A stretch of 64,000 nt of DNA from Paracoccus binzhouensis (GTDB lineage: Bacteria; Pseudomonadota; Alphaproteobacteria; Rhodobacterales; Rhodobacteraceae). Below the pieces are notes generated by a model. That model ran no database searches. It worked only from the letters and a program-made list of their open reading frames with translations, and was not told where the DNA came from. Location of the stretch: the NCBI RefSeq assembly GCF_016446475.1, contig NZ_JAEHFP010000006.1, positions 16,204 through 80,203 on the forward strand, read 5' to 3'. The position numbers and the translations under genes were made by a program. Each line of letters starts with the position of its first letter. Position 1 is the stretch's first letter. Positions 49,054 to 57,926 of this stretch are shown here, in pieces.

Positions 49054-49204
49054 TCGTCTGCGCGTTGGAAAGGACTCCAGTCGCAGATGGAGGAAAAAGC
49101 CCGTGGCAGGTCAACGCCTCGGAAACCGCAGGCCACGCACCATCGAGGGTGGCGGGTCAGGAGCGCGTTCACCCGCTCGTCGATTGCGGCGCACAAGCGG
49201 CCGG

Positions 49205-49314
49205 CCTGGCTCTTGGTCATCCCGCTGGACCAGGCGGTGCAGGGCCATGAAGGCTTCGACCACGGTGCGGCGAAGAAATTCGTGCTCGCCCCGCATGGCC
49301 TGCCGGCGACCTGA
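49205..49314 (+). pseudogene. Formaldehyde/alcohol dehydrogenase (FdhA-like) C-terminal scrap
   Basis: The last 33 codons of a plus-strand frame read VIPLDQAVQGHEGFDHGAAK followed by KFVLAPHG before the TGA. This is the C-terminal pattern of zinc-dependent glutathione-independent formaldehyde dehydrogenases (PLDxAPxGYxxFDxGAAKKFV-x-DPHG). The rest of the gene is absent. A former formaldehyde dehydrogenase next to pobA is notable because O-demethylation releases formaldehyde. Confidence 0.5.
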
Positions 49315-49375
49315 GAGCGGCCGAACCGGCCGGTCCTCGCCCCCGATCAACCGCCCCCCTGCCAAGGGGGGCGCG

Positions 49376-50545
49376 TCAGTAGGGCAAGCCGACATAGTTC
49401 TCTGCAAGATCGCGCCGGGCGGTTTCCGATTCCGCCAGATGCACCAGGCTGGCGCGGCGCATCTGCGCGGCGAAGCCGTCCTCGTCGTCGAAGCGATGCA
49501 GCATCATGGTCATCTGCCAGCTGAAACGCATCGCCTTCCAGATCCGGCGCAGCGCGCGCTCGGAATAGCTGTCGAGCCCGGATTCGTCGCCCCGCTTCAG
49601 CGCCGCGATCAGCGCCTGGTGCAGATAGAACACGTCCGAAGCCGCAAGGTTCAGGCCCTTGGCGCCGGTGGGCGGCACGATATGGGCCGCATCCCCGACC
49701 AGGAACAACCGCCCCCATCGCAGCGGCTCGGAGACGAAGCTGCGCAGCGGCGCGATGGATTTCTCGATCGAGGCGCCGGTGACGAGGCGCTCGGCCGCAT
49801 CCGCGGGAATGCGCTGGCGGAATTCGTCCCAGAACCGCTCATCCGACCAGTCCGCGACCGTATCGGTCAGCGGCACCTGCACATAGTAGCGCACCAGGTT
49901 GGCATTGCGCATCGAGGCCAGCGCGAAGCCGCGCGGCGCGTTCACATAGATCAGTTCGTGGTCAAGCGGCGGCGTCCGCGCCAGAATGCCGAGCCAGCCG
50001 AAGGGATAGACCCGCTCGAAGCTGCGCCGCCGCGCCTCGGGAATGGTCCGGCGCGAGACGCCGTGGAAACCGTCGCAGCCCGCGACATAGGCGCAGGAAA
50101 GCCGCCTGCTCTGGCCGTTCAGGCTGTATTCCACCGTCGCCCGGGGGCCGTCCAGGTCGAGGATCCGCACGTCCTCGACGCCGTGGATGATGGTGGTGCC
50201 CATATGGTCCTGGGCCTTGTAGAGATCCTCGGTGACCTCGGTCTGGCCATAGACCATCACCTGCTTGCCGGTCAGCGCCCTGAAGTCGATCCGCACCGAC
50301 AGCTCGGTATCGGTGAAGCTGGCCCCGTCATGGGGCATGCCCTCGGCATGCATCCGGGCGCCGACGCCGGCCTCGTCCAGCAGCTCGACCAAGCCCCATT
50401 CGAGAATGCCGGCACGGATGCGCGACAGCACATGGTCGCGGCTGGAGCGTTCCAGCACCACCGTTGCGATGCCCGCGCGATTGAGCAATTGCGACAGCAA
50501 AAGGCCGGAAGGTCCGCCTCCGACGATGACAACCTGAGTATCCAT
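49376..50545 (-). CDS. pobA: 4-hydroxybenzoate 3-monooxygenase
   Basis: A 389-residue FAD monooxygenase that hydroxylates 4-hydroxybenzoate to protocatechuate with NADPH and O2. It has VIVGGGPSGLLLSQLL (FAD), the DHVLSRIRAGILEWG segment that binds substrate and flavin in PobA, CDGFHGVSRRTIP and VGDAAHIVPPTGAKGLNLA. Length is that of PobA (about 390). The ATG is at 50545; the gene is divergent from an AraC-type regulator. It probably consumes the product of the P450 system encoded downstream in the window. Confidence 0.93.
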   Translation of the reverse strand: MDTQVVIVGGGPSGLLLSQLLNRAGIATVVLERSSRDHVLSRIRAGILEWGLVELLDEAGVGARMHAEGMPHDGASFTDTELSVRIDFRALTGKQVMVYGQTEVTEDLYKAQDHMGTTIIHGVEDVRILDLDGPRATVEYSLNGQSRRLSCAYVAGCDGFHGVSRRTIPEARRRSFERVYPFGWLGILARTPPLDHELIYVNAPRGFALASMRNANLVRYYVQVPLTDTVADWSDERFWDEFRQRIPADAAERLVTGASIEKSIAPLRSFVSEPLRWGRLFLVGDAAHIVPPTGAKGLNLAASDVFYLHQALIAALKRGDESGLDSYSERALRRIWKAMRFSWQMTMMLHRFDDEDGFAAQMRRASLVHLAESETARRDLAENYVGLPY

Positions 50546-50640
50546 GGGGTGTTCCGCTTTCAGCTCTGCATGGGATCTTCTAGCCGCCCATGGCGCTGCC
50601 GCAAATGGACAGGCAAGGCCTGGAATGGTATTTTTCGGGC

Positions 50641-51492
50641 ATGTCCCTGCAATCTTCCATTCCCGTTTTCGACCTGTTCGGAGAGACCGGCGCCTTTCCA
50701 GACGTCATCCATTGCGAGCGGATCCGCGACCGCGCCCGCCTGTATGACTGGGAAATATTCCCGCACAGGCACCGCGAGATGGCCCAGGTGCTGCTGATGC
50801 GGCATGGCACCGCCCGGGTGCGGCTGGACGGGCGCGAGCAGGCCCTGAACGAGGGGAGCTTCCTGTTCATTCCGGCACAATTCGTGCATGGCTTCCAGTT
50901 CTCACGGGGCAGCGAGGGGCTGGTACTGTCCTTTCCCCTGCCGGTGGTGAACGCCATCGCGGCGGCACCGGACAGGCTTGCGCATCGCCTGTCGCATCCG
51001 TTCAGCGCCAGCGACGATGGCCGGATCGCCCGGATGGCGCAACACATCCATGACGCGTTCGACGGCACCGGCGGTTTCCGCGCCAGCCTGCTTCTGGCGC
51101 TGGCACAGGCCCTTCTGGTGGTCGTGGCCGAGATCGGGGAACGCCATCACGAGCAGGTCGAACCCCTGCCCCGCCGCCGCATGCTGGCCTTCGAGCGACT
51201 GATCGCGCAGAACCTGGGCCAGAACTGGAGCACGCGCGACTATGCCGCCGCCCTGGGCATCACCCCGGGCCATCTGAACCGCATCTGCCGCGCCGCCGTC
51301 GGCAGCAGCGCCTCGCAGCATATCGAGACGGCGCTGATGATCGAGGCGCGCCGGCTGCTGGCCTTCACGCAACTGTCGGTGGCCGAGATCGGCTACCGGC
51401 TGGGCTTCAGCGACCCGCCCTATTTCTCCCGCCGGTTCCGGCGGATGACCGGCGAGACGCCATCGACCTATCGGGCGCGGTTCTCCCGGTAA
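50641..51492 (+). CDS. pobR: AraC family regulator, PobR-like
   Basis: A 283-residue protein with an N-terminal cupin-like sensing domain (PHRHREMAQVLLMRHG, LNEGSFLFIPAQFVHGFQF) and a C-terminal AraC DNA-binding domain with two helix-turn-helices (TRDYAAALGITPGHLNRICRAAVG and SVAEIGYRLGFSDPPYFSRRFRRMTGETPS). Divergent from pobA, it fits the AraC-type PobR activators that answer to 4-hydroxybenzoate. ATG 50641 leaves 95 bases for both promoters; ATG 50590 is possible but leaves only 44. Confidence 0.8.
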   Translation: MSLQSSIPVFDLFGETGAFPDVIHCERIRDRARLYDWEIFPHRHREMAQVLLMRHGTARVRLDGREQALNEGSFLFIPAQFVHGFQFSRGSEGLVLSFPLPVVNAIAAAPDRLAHRLSHPFSASDDGRIARMAQHIHDAFDGTGGFRASLLLALAQALLVVVAEIGERHHEQVEPLPRRRMLAFERLIAQNLGQNWSTRDYAAALGITPGHLNRICRAAVGSSASQHIETALMIEARRLLAFTQLSVAEIGYRLGFSDPPYFSRRFRRMTGETPSTYRARFSR

Positions 51493-51566
51493 GGCAGAAG
51501 GATCCCGGTCGCCCGTCGCCGGCCCCAAGGCAAGGCGGCGGACGGCCTTCGGGCCGGCAGCGCCGG

Positions 51567-51788
51567 TCACGACGCCTGGCGGGATGCCGGGGACAGGCCG
51601 GCGGCGCCGGCCGCGGCGACGCTCAGCCCGAAGGCCAGCGAGGTCAGCAGGATCGGCCGGAAGCGCTGTTCGGAAGCCTTGCGCACCGCCTTCGGCACGG
51701 TCTTGCCCAGCACCGTCCGGTCGCGGGCGGACCCAACGATCATGGAGCTGTTCCCGCCGGTCAGTCCGATCACGGTCGGCAGGCCCAC
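51567..51788 (-). pseudogene. RND efflux permease fragment
   Basis: A 73-codon frame reads TVIGLTGGNSSMIVGSARDR and then AVRKASEQRFRPILLTSLAF. This is the GLLTVIGLxxKNAILIVEFARD and QRFRPILMTSLAFxLGVLP region of AcrB-type pumps, with several changed positions. No more of the 1000-residue protein is present, so it is an internal scrap. Confidence 0.6.
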
Positions 51789-51805
51789 CTGAGAAACAGA
51801 CTCCG

Positions 51806-52125
51806 TTCGACTGGCCGCCGATCCAAGGCTGCGCGGCCGCCGCCACCGCCGAAGCTGCTGCCGATACCGCTCGCAATGCGCAGATCTTCGACGATACCTG
51901 CGCCGCGTGCCACTGACCTGGTCCCGGCAATCCGGACAACGCCTTCAAGCCCGGCACCAAGGCCCTGCGCAACAAGCATGGTGGCCAGTTGCCGGCGCTG
52001 CTGACCGAGCTCACCGAACCTCACACCGACATCGTGGCCTTTCCTGTGCAACGACGCCCTGATCATGCCGTTCTGTCGCAAGACCGAGATCGGAGGCACC
52101 GATCTTGCGGCGCGGGCACATTGCG
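51806..52125 (+). pseudogene. Class I cytochrome c, broken by a stop and a frameshift
   Basis: The plus frame reads ARNAQIFDDTCAACH and meets TGA right after the CxxCH haem site. The same frame continues with PGPGNPDNAFKPGTKALRNK and LPALLTELTEPHTDIVAF; a one-base shift then restores IMPFCRKTEIGGTDLAARAH, where a distal Met-haem ligand is expected in the IMPF region. The order matches small c-type cytochromes that serve flavin dehydrogenases. The reading frame lacks a start and signal peptide. Confidence 0.6.
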
Positions 52126-52149
52126 TCGGCAAGGGCGGCGTGCTGGCGA

Positions 52150-52297
52150 TGGAGAGAGCGCCACGCGGCGCATGATGATCGCGCGCCTGGGCGAGGTCAT
52201 GGGTGTCGCCGGGTGCGCCGACTGGCTGGCCCTGGACGAATCGGGCTGCATCACCGGTGCGGATTGCGCCTTCGACGGCGGAGCCACCGCCTGGTGA
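52150..52297 (+). pseudogene. SDR C-terminal fragment
   Basis: The last codons read LALDESGCITGADCAFDGGA before TGA, the normal C-terminal pattern of short-chain dehydrogenases (LASDESxYVTGADIxVDGG). Only about 45 codons remain. Together with the cytochrome and RND pieces it shows that 51500-52300 is a graveyard of catabolic genes with no intact gene. Confidence 0.6.
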
Positions 52298-52330
52298 ACC
52301 GCCCGCCCCGCCCGGCGCAGGAGTGGGCGC

Positions 52331-52338
52331 TGTATACA
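52331..52338. promoter_or_regulatory. TGTATACA palindrome, site 1 of 3 upstream of the GntR gene
   Basis: A perfect 8-base palindrome with the GT...AC core expected of GntR operators, 147 bases upstream of the GntR start. Flanks (CGC-, -TCG) differ from the other two sites. Confidence 0.5.
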
Positions 52339-52362
52339 TCGACCCGCACCTGGCGCTATCAA

Positions 52363-52370
52363 TGTATACA
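52363..52370. promoter_or_regulatory. TGTATACA palindrome, site 2 of 3 upstream of the GntR gene
   Basis: The same palindrome, 32 bases (three helical turns) after site 1, in the context CAATGTATACAGAA, which matches the left flank of site 3. Confidence 0.55.
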
Positions 52371-52447
52371 GAATCCTCGATTCTTCTTCGTATAATACAA
52401 CTTTCGTCTTAGGTTATCGCTGAATATTTGCCAGAGCCCGGTTTCAA

Positions 52448-52455
52448 TGTATACA
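52448..52455. promoter_or_regulatory. TGTATACA palindrome, site 3 of 3 upstream of the GntR gene
   Basis: The same palindrome in the context CAATGTATACATAA, ending 22 bases before the GntR start codon, a position suited to autorepression. Confidence 0.6.
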
Positions 52456-52477
52456 TAAACGCAGGGAGAGAACGCGC

Positions 52478-53242
52478 ATGACCAGCAAGGATTCGATCAG
52501 GACCGGCACCACACAGACGGTGCGCGCCGCCATGACGCTGCGCGACATGATCATCGGCGGCCGCCTGGCCCCCGACCACCGCTATACCGAGACGCAGCTG
52601 GCCGAGATGCTGTCGATGTCGCGCACGCCGATCCGCGCGGCGCTGCAGCGCCTGACCGACGAGGGGCTGCTCAGCCCGGTCGCGGCCGGCGGCTACATGG
52701 TGCGCCAGTTCCTGCCCAGCGAGATTTCCGAGGCGATCGAACTGCGCGGCATGATCGAGGGCTTCTGCGTACGGCTGCTGGCCGAGCGCGGCCTGCCCCC
52801 CGAGACCATCGGCCGCATCGCCGCCATCTCGGACCGGATCGCGGCGCTGCTGGCCCGCGAAGACTTCACCCGCGCCGAGCTGCCGGTCTACGAGCGGCTG
52901 AACGCCGAGTTCCACCAGGGGCTGGTCGAGGCCACCGAAAGCAGCCTGCTGATCCAGGAGGCGGCACGCGCCAACCGCCGGCCCTTCGCCTCGGCCAGCG
53001 CACTGGTCGGGATGTATGACAGCGACCGCGCCGCAAGGCTGCACCTGCTGATCGGCCAGGACCATCACCGCATCCTGGTCGAGGCGATCCGCAACCGCCA
53101 GGGCAGCCGGGCCGAGGCAATCATGCGCGAACATGCGCGGCTGTCGCAGCACAACCTGTCCCGGGCCATGGAGACCAGCGCCACGCTGGAGCGGATCCGG
53201 GGCGCAGCCCTGATCCGTCAGCCGGACGAAGCGACCGGCTGA
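52478..53242 (+). CDS. GntR family regulator (FCD domain) of the ABC/P450 operon
   Basis: A 254-residue regulator with a winged helix (TLRDMIIGGRLAPDHRYTETQLAEMLSMSRTPIRAALQRLTDEGLL) and a helical FCD effector domain with histidines in EFHQGLVEA and GQDHHRIL that may hold a metal. FCD regulators usually release DNA upon binding an organic acid. Three TGTATACA palindromes precede the gene. It lies 63 bases before the binding-protein gene on the same strand, so it probably represses the whole ABC/P450 operon and itself. Confidence 0.88.
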   Translation: MTSKDSIRTGTTQTVRAAMTLRDMIIGGRLAPDHRYTETQLAEMLSMSRTPIRAALQRLTDEGLLSPVAAGGYMVRQFLPSEISEAIELRGMIEGFCVRLLAERGLPPETIGRIAAISDRIAALLAREDFTRAELPVYERLNAEFHQGLVEATESSLLIQEAARANRRPFASASALVGMYDSDRAARLHLLIGQDHHRILVEAIRNRQGSRAEAIMREHARLSQHNLSRAMETSATLERIRGAALIRQPDEATG

Positions 53243-53305
53243 CCCGCCAACCCAGTCAACGGCAGCAGAGGAACTGCCGCGAGCCAGAATAGGGAGGAAA
53301 ACCAT

Positions 53306-54484
53306 ATGTATAGACGAAGCCTGCTGCTGGGCGCTGTCCTGGCGGCCTCGACCGCGCTTGCCGGTCTGCCGGCCCTCGCCCAGGGCGAGCCGTTCAAGGT
53401 CGGGCTGATCCTGCCCATGACCGGGCCCTTCGCCTCGACCGGGCGCCAGATCGAGGCGGCGGCAAGGCTCTACATCGCCGAGCATGGCGACGAGGTGGCG
53501 GGCCGCCGCGTCGAGCTGATCGTCAAGGACGACGCCTCGGTCGCCGACACCACCAAGCGGCTGGCGCAGGAGCTGATCGTGCGCGACAAGGTCGGGGCGC
53601 TGGCCGGGTTCGGCCTGACGCCGCTGGCCATGGCCACCGCGCCGCTGTCCACCCGCGCCAGGATGCCGACGGTGGTGATGGCGGCGGCAACCTCGTCGAT
53701 CACCGAGGCCTCGCCCTATGTGGTGCGCACCAGCTACACCACGCCGCAGGTCACCTCGAAGATCGCCGAATGGGCGGCGAAGGAGGGGATGCGGCGCATC
53801 GTCACCGTGGTCTCGGACTATGGCCCCGGCATCGACGCCGAGAAGACCTTCGCCAAGGTCTTCTCGGCCGCCGGCGGCGAGGTCGCGGAAAGCCTGCGGG
53901 TGCCGCTGCAGAACCCGGATTTCTCGCCCTTCCTGCAAAAGGTCGCGGATGCCAGGCCGGACGCGGTCTTCGTCTTCGTGCCCTCGGGCGTCGGCGCGCA
54001 GTTCATGAAGCAGTTCGTCGAGCGCGGCCTGGACAAGTCGGGCATCCGGCTGCTGGCCGATGGCGGCATCACCGATGATGACATCCTGAACGGCATGGGC
54101 GAGCCGGCGCTCGCCGCGATCACCGGCTTCCACTATTCCGCCGCCCATGACAGCGCCGCCAACCATGCCTTCGTCGCGGCCTTCCAGAAGGCCAATGACG
54201 GCATGCGGCCGAACTTCATGGCCGTGGGCGGCTATGACGGCATGCACGCGATCTATGCCGCCCTGGAAAAGACCGGCGGCGAGGGCTCGGGCGCGGCGCT
54301 GGTCGAGGCGATGCAGGGCCTGTCCTGGGAAAGCCCGCGCGGCCCGGTCAGCATCGACCCCGAGACCCGCGACATCGTCCAGAACGTCTATCTGCGCCGC
54401 GTCGAGCGCCGGGATGGCCAGCTCTGGAACGTCGAGTTCGAGACCTTCGAGGCGGTGAAGGACCCGGCCAAAGCCGCCCGCTGA
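53306..54484 (+). CDS. Branched-chain-type ABC transporter substrate-binding protein
   Basis: A 392-residue periplasmic binding protein (LivJ/peripla_BP_6 type) with an export signal containing Arg-Arg (MYRRSLLLGAVLAAS, cleavage near LPALAQG) and the family start VGLILPMTGPFASTGRQIEAA; VAGRRVELIVKDDAS follows. Many members of this family bind aromatic acids rather than amino acids. In this context a para-substituted benzoate is the likely ligand. GGAGG precedes the ATG. It is the first of five importer genes. Confidence 0.9.
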   Translation: MYRRSLLLGAVLAASTALAGLPALAQGEPFKVGLILPMTGPFASTGRQIEAAARLYIAEHGDEVAGRRVELIVKDDASVADTTKRLAQELIVRDKVGALAGFGLTPLAMATAPLSTRARMPTVVMAAATSSITEASPYVVRTSYTTPQVTSKIAEWAAKEGMRRIVTVVSDYGPGIDAEKTFAKVFSAAGGEVAESLRVPLQNPDFSPFLQKVADARPDAVFVFVPSGVGAQFMKQFVERGLDKSGIRLLADGGITDDDILNGMGEPALAAITGFHYSAAHDSAANHAFVAAFQKANDGMRPNFMAVGGYDGMHAIYAALEKTGGEGSGAALVEAMQGLSWESPRGPVSIDPETRDIVQNVYLRRVERRDGQLWNVEFETFEAVKDPAKAAR

Positions 54485-54563
54485 CGCCGAGCTTACCTTT
54501 CGCGGAGCCTGCCGCGCCGCGCCCCGGCGCGGCCTTGAAGCCCGCATGCCAGGGAAACGCGCA

Positions 54564-55418
54564 ATGACAACCATCCTAATCGACGGGATCGCCTATGGAA
54601 TGCTGCTCTTCGTCATGGCCTCGGGACTGGCCGTGACCCTGGGGCTGATGAATTTCGTGAACCTCGCCCATGGCGCCTTCGCCATGATCGGCGGCTATGT
54701 CACCGCGCTGGCCATGAACCGGCTGGGCATGCCTTTCCTGCTGACCCTGCCGCTGGCCTTCCTGGTGCCGGCGCTGATCGGGGCGGTGGCCGAGCGCATG
54801 CTCTATGCCCGGCTCTACCGGCGCAGCCACCTGGACCAGGTGCTGTTCTCGATCGCGCTGGTGTTCATGGCGATGACGGCGGCGGACTGGTTGCTGGGCT
54901 CCAGCCAGATGCTCGTCACCCTGCCCGGCTGGCTGCAGGGCCGGTTCGAGATCGCGGGGATCGGCATCGGCCGCTACCGCGCCTTCCTGATCGTCCTTTG
55001 CGCGGTGCTGGTGGTGGCGCTGCAGCTGGTGCTGGCCCGCACCCGCTTCGGCGCCAGGCTGCGCGCCGCCGTGGACGACCAGCGCGCTGCGCGCGGGCTT
55101 GGCATCGATGTCGGCGGCATCTTCGCCGCGACCTTCGCCATGGGCTCGGGCCTTGCCGGGCTGAGCGGGGCGCTGGGGATCGAGCTGATGGGGCTGGATC
55201 CGACCTTCCCGCTGAAGATCATGGTCTATGTGCTGATCGTGGTCACCATCGGCGGCACCGCCAGCCTGACCGGCCCCTTCCTTGCCGCGCTGATCATCGG
55301 CACCGCCGATGTCGCCGGGAAATACTACATCCCCGAGCTTGGCGCCTTCCTGATCTATCTGCTGATGATCGTGCTTCTGATCCTGCGCCCGCAGGGCCTG
55401 ATCGCCCCCGCCCGCTAG
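54564..55418 (+). CDS. Branched-chain-type ABC permease (LivH-like)
   Basis: A 284-residue membrane protein with about eight hydrophobic segments and the LivH stretch GLMNFVNLAHGAFAMIGGY; the coupling-loop region with RAAVDDQRAARGLGID is also visible. ATG 54564 is preceded by AGGGAAACGC; the ATG at 54546 lacks a site. It forms half of the importer channel. Confidence 0.9.
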   Translation: MTTILIDGIAYGMLLFVMASGLAVTLGLMNFVNLAHGAFAMIGGYVTALAMNRLGMPFLLTLPLAFLVPALIGAVAERMLYARLYRRSHLDQVLFSIALVFMAMTAADWLLGSSQMLVTLPGWLQGRFEIAGIGIGRYRAFLIVLCAVLVVALQLVLARTRFGARLRAAVDDQRAARGLGIDVGGIFAATFAMGSGLAGLSGALGIELMGLDPTFPLKIMVYVLIVVTIGGTASLTGPFLAALIIGTADVAGKYYIPELGAFLIYLLMIVLLILRPQGLIAPAR

Positions 55419-55430
55419 AGGACGATACCG

Positions 55431-56465
55431 ATGACCGACACCACCTTCGCCACCCCGGACCGCGCCGCGCCAGCCGGAACCGAACGGCGCGCCGGCCGCG
55501 ACCTGCTGCGTCGCAGCCGCTGCAAGCCGGCCGAGATCCTGTTCTGGCTGGCCGCCGCCGCCAGCTTCTTCCTGCTGCCCGACCGCCACCTGCTGCTGTC
55601 CGAAATCGCCATCCTGGGGCTTTTCGCGCTGTCGCTGGACCTGATCATCGGCTATGCCGGCGTGGTCTCGCTGGGGCATGGCGCCTTCTTCGGGCTGGGC
55701 GCCTATGTCGCCGGGCTGACCTCGATCCACCTGACCGCCGAGCCGCTGACCGGGCTGGCGCTGGCGGCGCTGGCCGCCGGGCTGCTGGGGCTGCTGACCG
55801 GGCCGCTGCTGCTGTTGCGCGCATCGGACCTGACGCGGCTGATGGTGACGCTGGGCGTGGCCATGCTGCTGCTCGAGGCGGCGAACCGCGCCGCCTGGCT
55901 GACCGGCGGCGCCGACGGGCTGCAAGGCGTGATGATCGACCCGCTGCTCGGGCGGTTCGAGTTCGACCTGTTCGGCAGGACGGCCTATGGCTATTGCCTG
56001 GTCGTGACCTTCGCGCTGTTCCTGATCGCCCGGCGCGTGGTGACCTCGCCCTATGGGCTGTCGCTGCGGGCGATCCGCGACAATGCGCTGCGCGCCCGCA
56101 GCATGGGCATCCCGGTCGGTCCGCGGCTGCTGGCGATCTATGCCTTCTCGGCGCTGATCGCCGGTATCGCCGGGGCGCTGCTGACGCAGACCACCATGTT
56201 CGTGTCGCTGGACGTGCTGGCCTTCCACCGCTCGGCCGACGTGCTGCTGGTGCTGGTGCTGGGCGGGGTCGGCTATCTCTACGGCGGGCTGATCGGCGCC
56301 ATCGCCTTCAAGCTGCTGCAGGACTGGTTCTCGGCCCTGACACCGCAATACTGGATGTTCTGGATGGGGCTGGTGCTGCTGGTCATCGTGCTGGTCGGCC
56401 GCGACCGCATCGACGCCCTGCCCCGCGCGATCCTGCACCGCTTCCGCCGGGAGGGTCGGGCATGA
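55431..56465 (+). CDS. Branched-chain-type ABC permease (LivM-like)
   Basis: A 344-residue membrane protein with a polar N-terminus of about 40 residues, then the LivM pattern DLIIGYAGVVSLGHGAFFGLGAY and the coupling loop SLRAIRDNALRARSMGI. It starts 12 bases after the LivH gene, and its stop overlaps the LivG gene by ATGA. Confidence 0.9.
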   Translation: MTDTTFATPDRAAPAGTERRAGRDLLRRSRCKPAEILFWLAAAASFFLLPDRHLLLSEIAILGLFALSLDLIIGYAGVVSLGHGAFFGLGAYVAGLTSIHLTAEPLTGLALAALAAGLLGLLTGPLLLLRASDLTRLMVTLGVAMLLLEAANRAAWLTGGADGLQGVMIDPLLGRFEFDLFGRTAYGYCLVVTFALFLIARRVVTSPYGLSLRAIRDNALRARSMGIPVGPRLLAIYAFSALIAGIAGALLTQTTMFVSLDVLAFHRSADVLLVLVLGGVGYLYGGLIGAIAFKLLQDWFSALTPQYWMFWMGLVLLVIVLVGRDRIDALPRAILHRFRREGRA

Positions 56466-57214
56466 GCGCCGCCTTGCAGACCATCGCGCTGGAGAAGCGC
56501 TTCGGCGGGCTGACCGCCACCGACAAGGTCTCGCTGACGCTGCGGCACGGCGCGCGCCATGCGCTGATCGGCCCGAACGGCGCGGGAAAGACCACCTTCG
56601 TCAACCTGCTGACCGGGGTGCTGCCGGCGAATGGCGGGCAGATCCTGCTTGACGGGCAGGACGTCACCCGCAAGGGCCAGATCCAGCGCGCCCGGCTGGG
56701 CATGGGCCGCACCTTCCAGATCAACCAGCTGTTCGGGGCGATGACGCCGGTCGAATCCATCGGCCTTGCCGTGTCCGAGCGCATGGGGGGCGGCGCTGAT
56801 TTCTGGCGGCGCGTCGGCACCCGCAGCGACATCCTGAACGAGATCGCCGAGCTGGTCGAACGCTTCCGCCTGACCGAGGTGATGGACCACCCGACGCGGC
56901 TTCTGCCCTATGGCAAGCAGCGCCTGCTGGAGATCGCCCTGGCGCTGGCCGCGAACCCGCGGGTGCTGCTGCTGGATGAACCGGCAGCGGGCGTCCCCGA
57001 AGCCGAGCGCGCCGAGCTGCTGGAGACGCTGGCCCAGCTGCCGCGCGACGTGTCGATCCTGCTGATCGAACACGACATGGACCTGGTCTTTGCCTTCGCC
57101 GACCGGATCACCGTGCTGGTGAACGGCGGCCTGTTCGCCGAGGGCAGCGTCGCCGAGATCATGGCAGACCGGCGCGTCCAGGACGTCTATCTGGGGAGCG
57201 AGGATCATGGCTGA
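56462..57214 (+). CDS. Branched-chain-type ABC ATP-binding protein (LivG-like)
   Basis: A 250-residue ABC ATPase: Walker A GPNGAGKTT (37-45), Q-loop GMGRTFQINQLFGAMTPVE, LPYGKQRLLEIALALA in the signature place and LLLDEPAAGVPEAE as Walker B, the LivG form of these motifs. It overlaps the LivM gene upstream (ATGA) and the LivF gene downstream (8 bases). Confidence 0.92.
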   Translation: MSAALQTIALEKRFGGLTATDKVSLTLRHGARHALIGPNGAGKTTFVNLLTGVLPANGGQILLDGQDVTRKGQIQRARLGMGRTFQINQLFGAMTPVESIGLAVSERMGGGADFWRRVGTRSDILNEIAELVERFRLTEVMDHPTRLLPYGKQRLLEIALALAANPRVLLLDEPAAGVPEAERAELLETLAQLPRDVSILLIEHDMDLVFAFADRITVLVNGGLFAEGSVAEIMADRRVQDVYLGSEDHG

Positions 57215-57926
57215 TATCCTGAGCATCGAGGCGCTGCGGGCCGGCCATGGCGAGGCGGTGGTGATCCCCGGGCTGAGCCTGGCCCTGGCCGAGGGCGAGG
57301 CGCTGGCGGTGCTGGGCCGCAACGGCGTCGGCAAGACCACGCTTCTGGACAGCATCATCGGCGTCACCCGCCGCTTCGGCGGCAGGCTGGCGCTGGCCGG
57401 GCGCGACATCACCCGCCTGCCGCCCGAGGCGCGCGCCCAGGCCGGCATCGGCTGGGTCCCGCAGGAACGCAACATCTTCCGCTCGCTGACGGTCGAGGAG
57501 AACCTGACCGCCACCGCCAGGTCCGGCCCATGGACGCTGGCCCGCATCTACGAGATGTTCCCGCGACTGCGGGAACGCCGCGCCAACATGGGCAACCAGC
57601 TTTCGGGCGGCGAACAGCAGATGCTGGCCGTCGGCCGGGCGCTGATGCTGAACCCGCGCATCCTGCTGCTGGACGAGCCGACCGAGGGGCTGGCGCCGAT
57701 CATCGTGAACGAGTTGCTGGCCTCGATCCGCCGCATCATCCGCGACGAGGGCATGGCCACGATCATCGTCGAGCAGCACGCCCGCAAGATCCTGCAGGTC
57801 ACCGACCGCGCGGTGATCCTCGACCGCGGCGAAATCGTCCACCAGGCCGCCAGCGCCGCGCTGCTGGCCGACCCGGCGCCGCTGGAAAGCCATCTCGGCG
57901 TCATCGCGAAAGGAGCGGCGGCATGA
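57207..57926 (+). CDS. Branched-chain-type ABC ATP-binding protein (LivF-like)
   Basis: A 239-residue ABC ATPase with Walker A LGRNGVGKTT, IGWVPQERNIFRSLTVEENL, signature LSGGEQQMLAVGRALM and LLLDEPTEGLAP, the LivF form. It completes the importer. Its stop overlaps the start of the first P450 gene by ATGA, which ties uptake and oxidation to one transcript. Confidence 0.92.
   Translation: MADILSIEALRAGHGEAVVIPGLSLALAEGEALAVLGRNGVGKTTLLDSIIGVTRRFGGRLALAGRDITRLPPEARAQAGIGWVPQERNIFRSLTVEENLTATARSGPWTLARIYEMFPRLRERRANMGNQLSGGEQQMLAVGRALMLNPRILLLDEPTEGLAPIIVNELLASIRRIIRDEGMATIIVEQHARKILQVTDRAVILDRGEIVHQAASAALLADPAPLESHLGVIAKGAAA

Noticed and set aside
48898..49314. 138-codon plus frame as a complete gene
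   Set aside because: Its first part is out of frame within dctP and IS debris; only the last 33 codons resemble a protein family.
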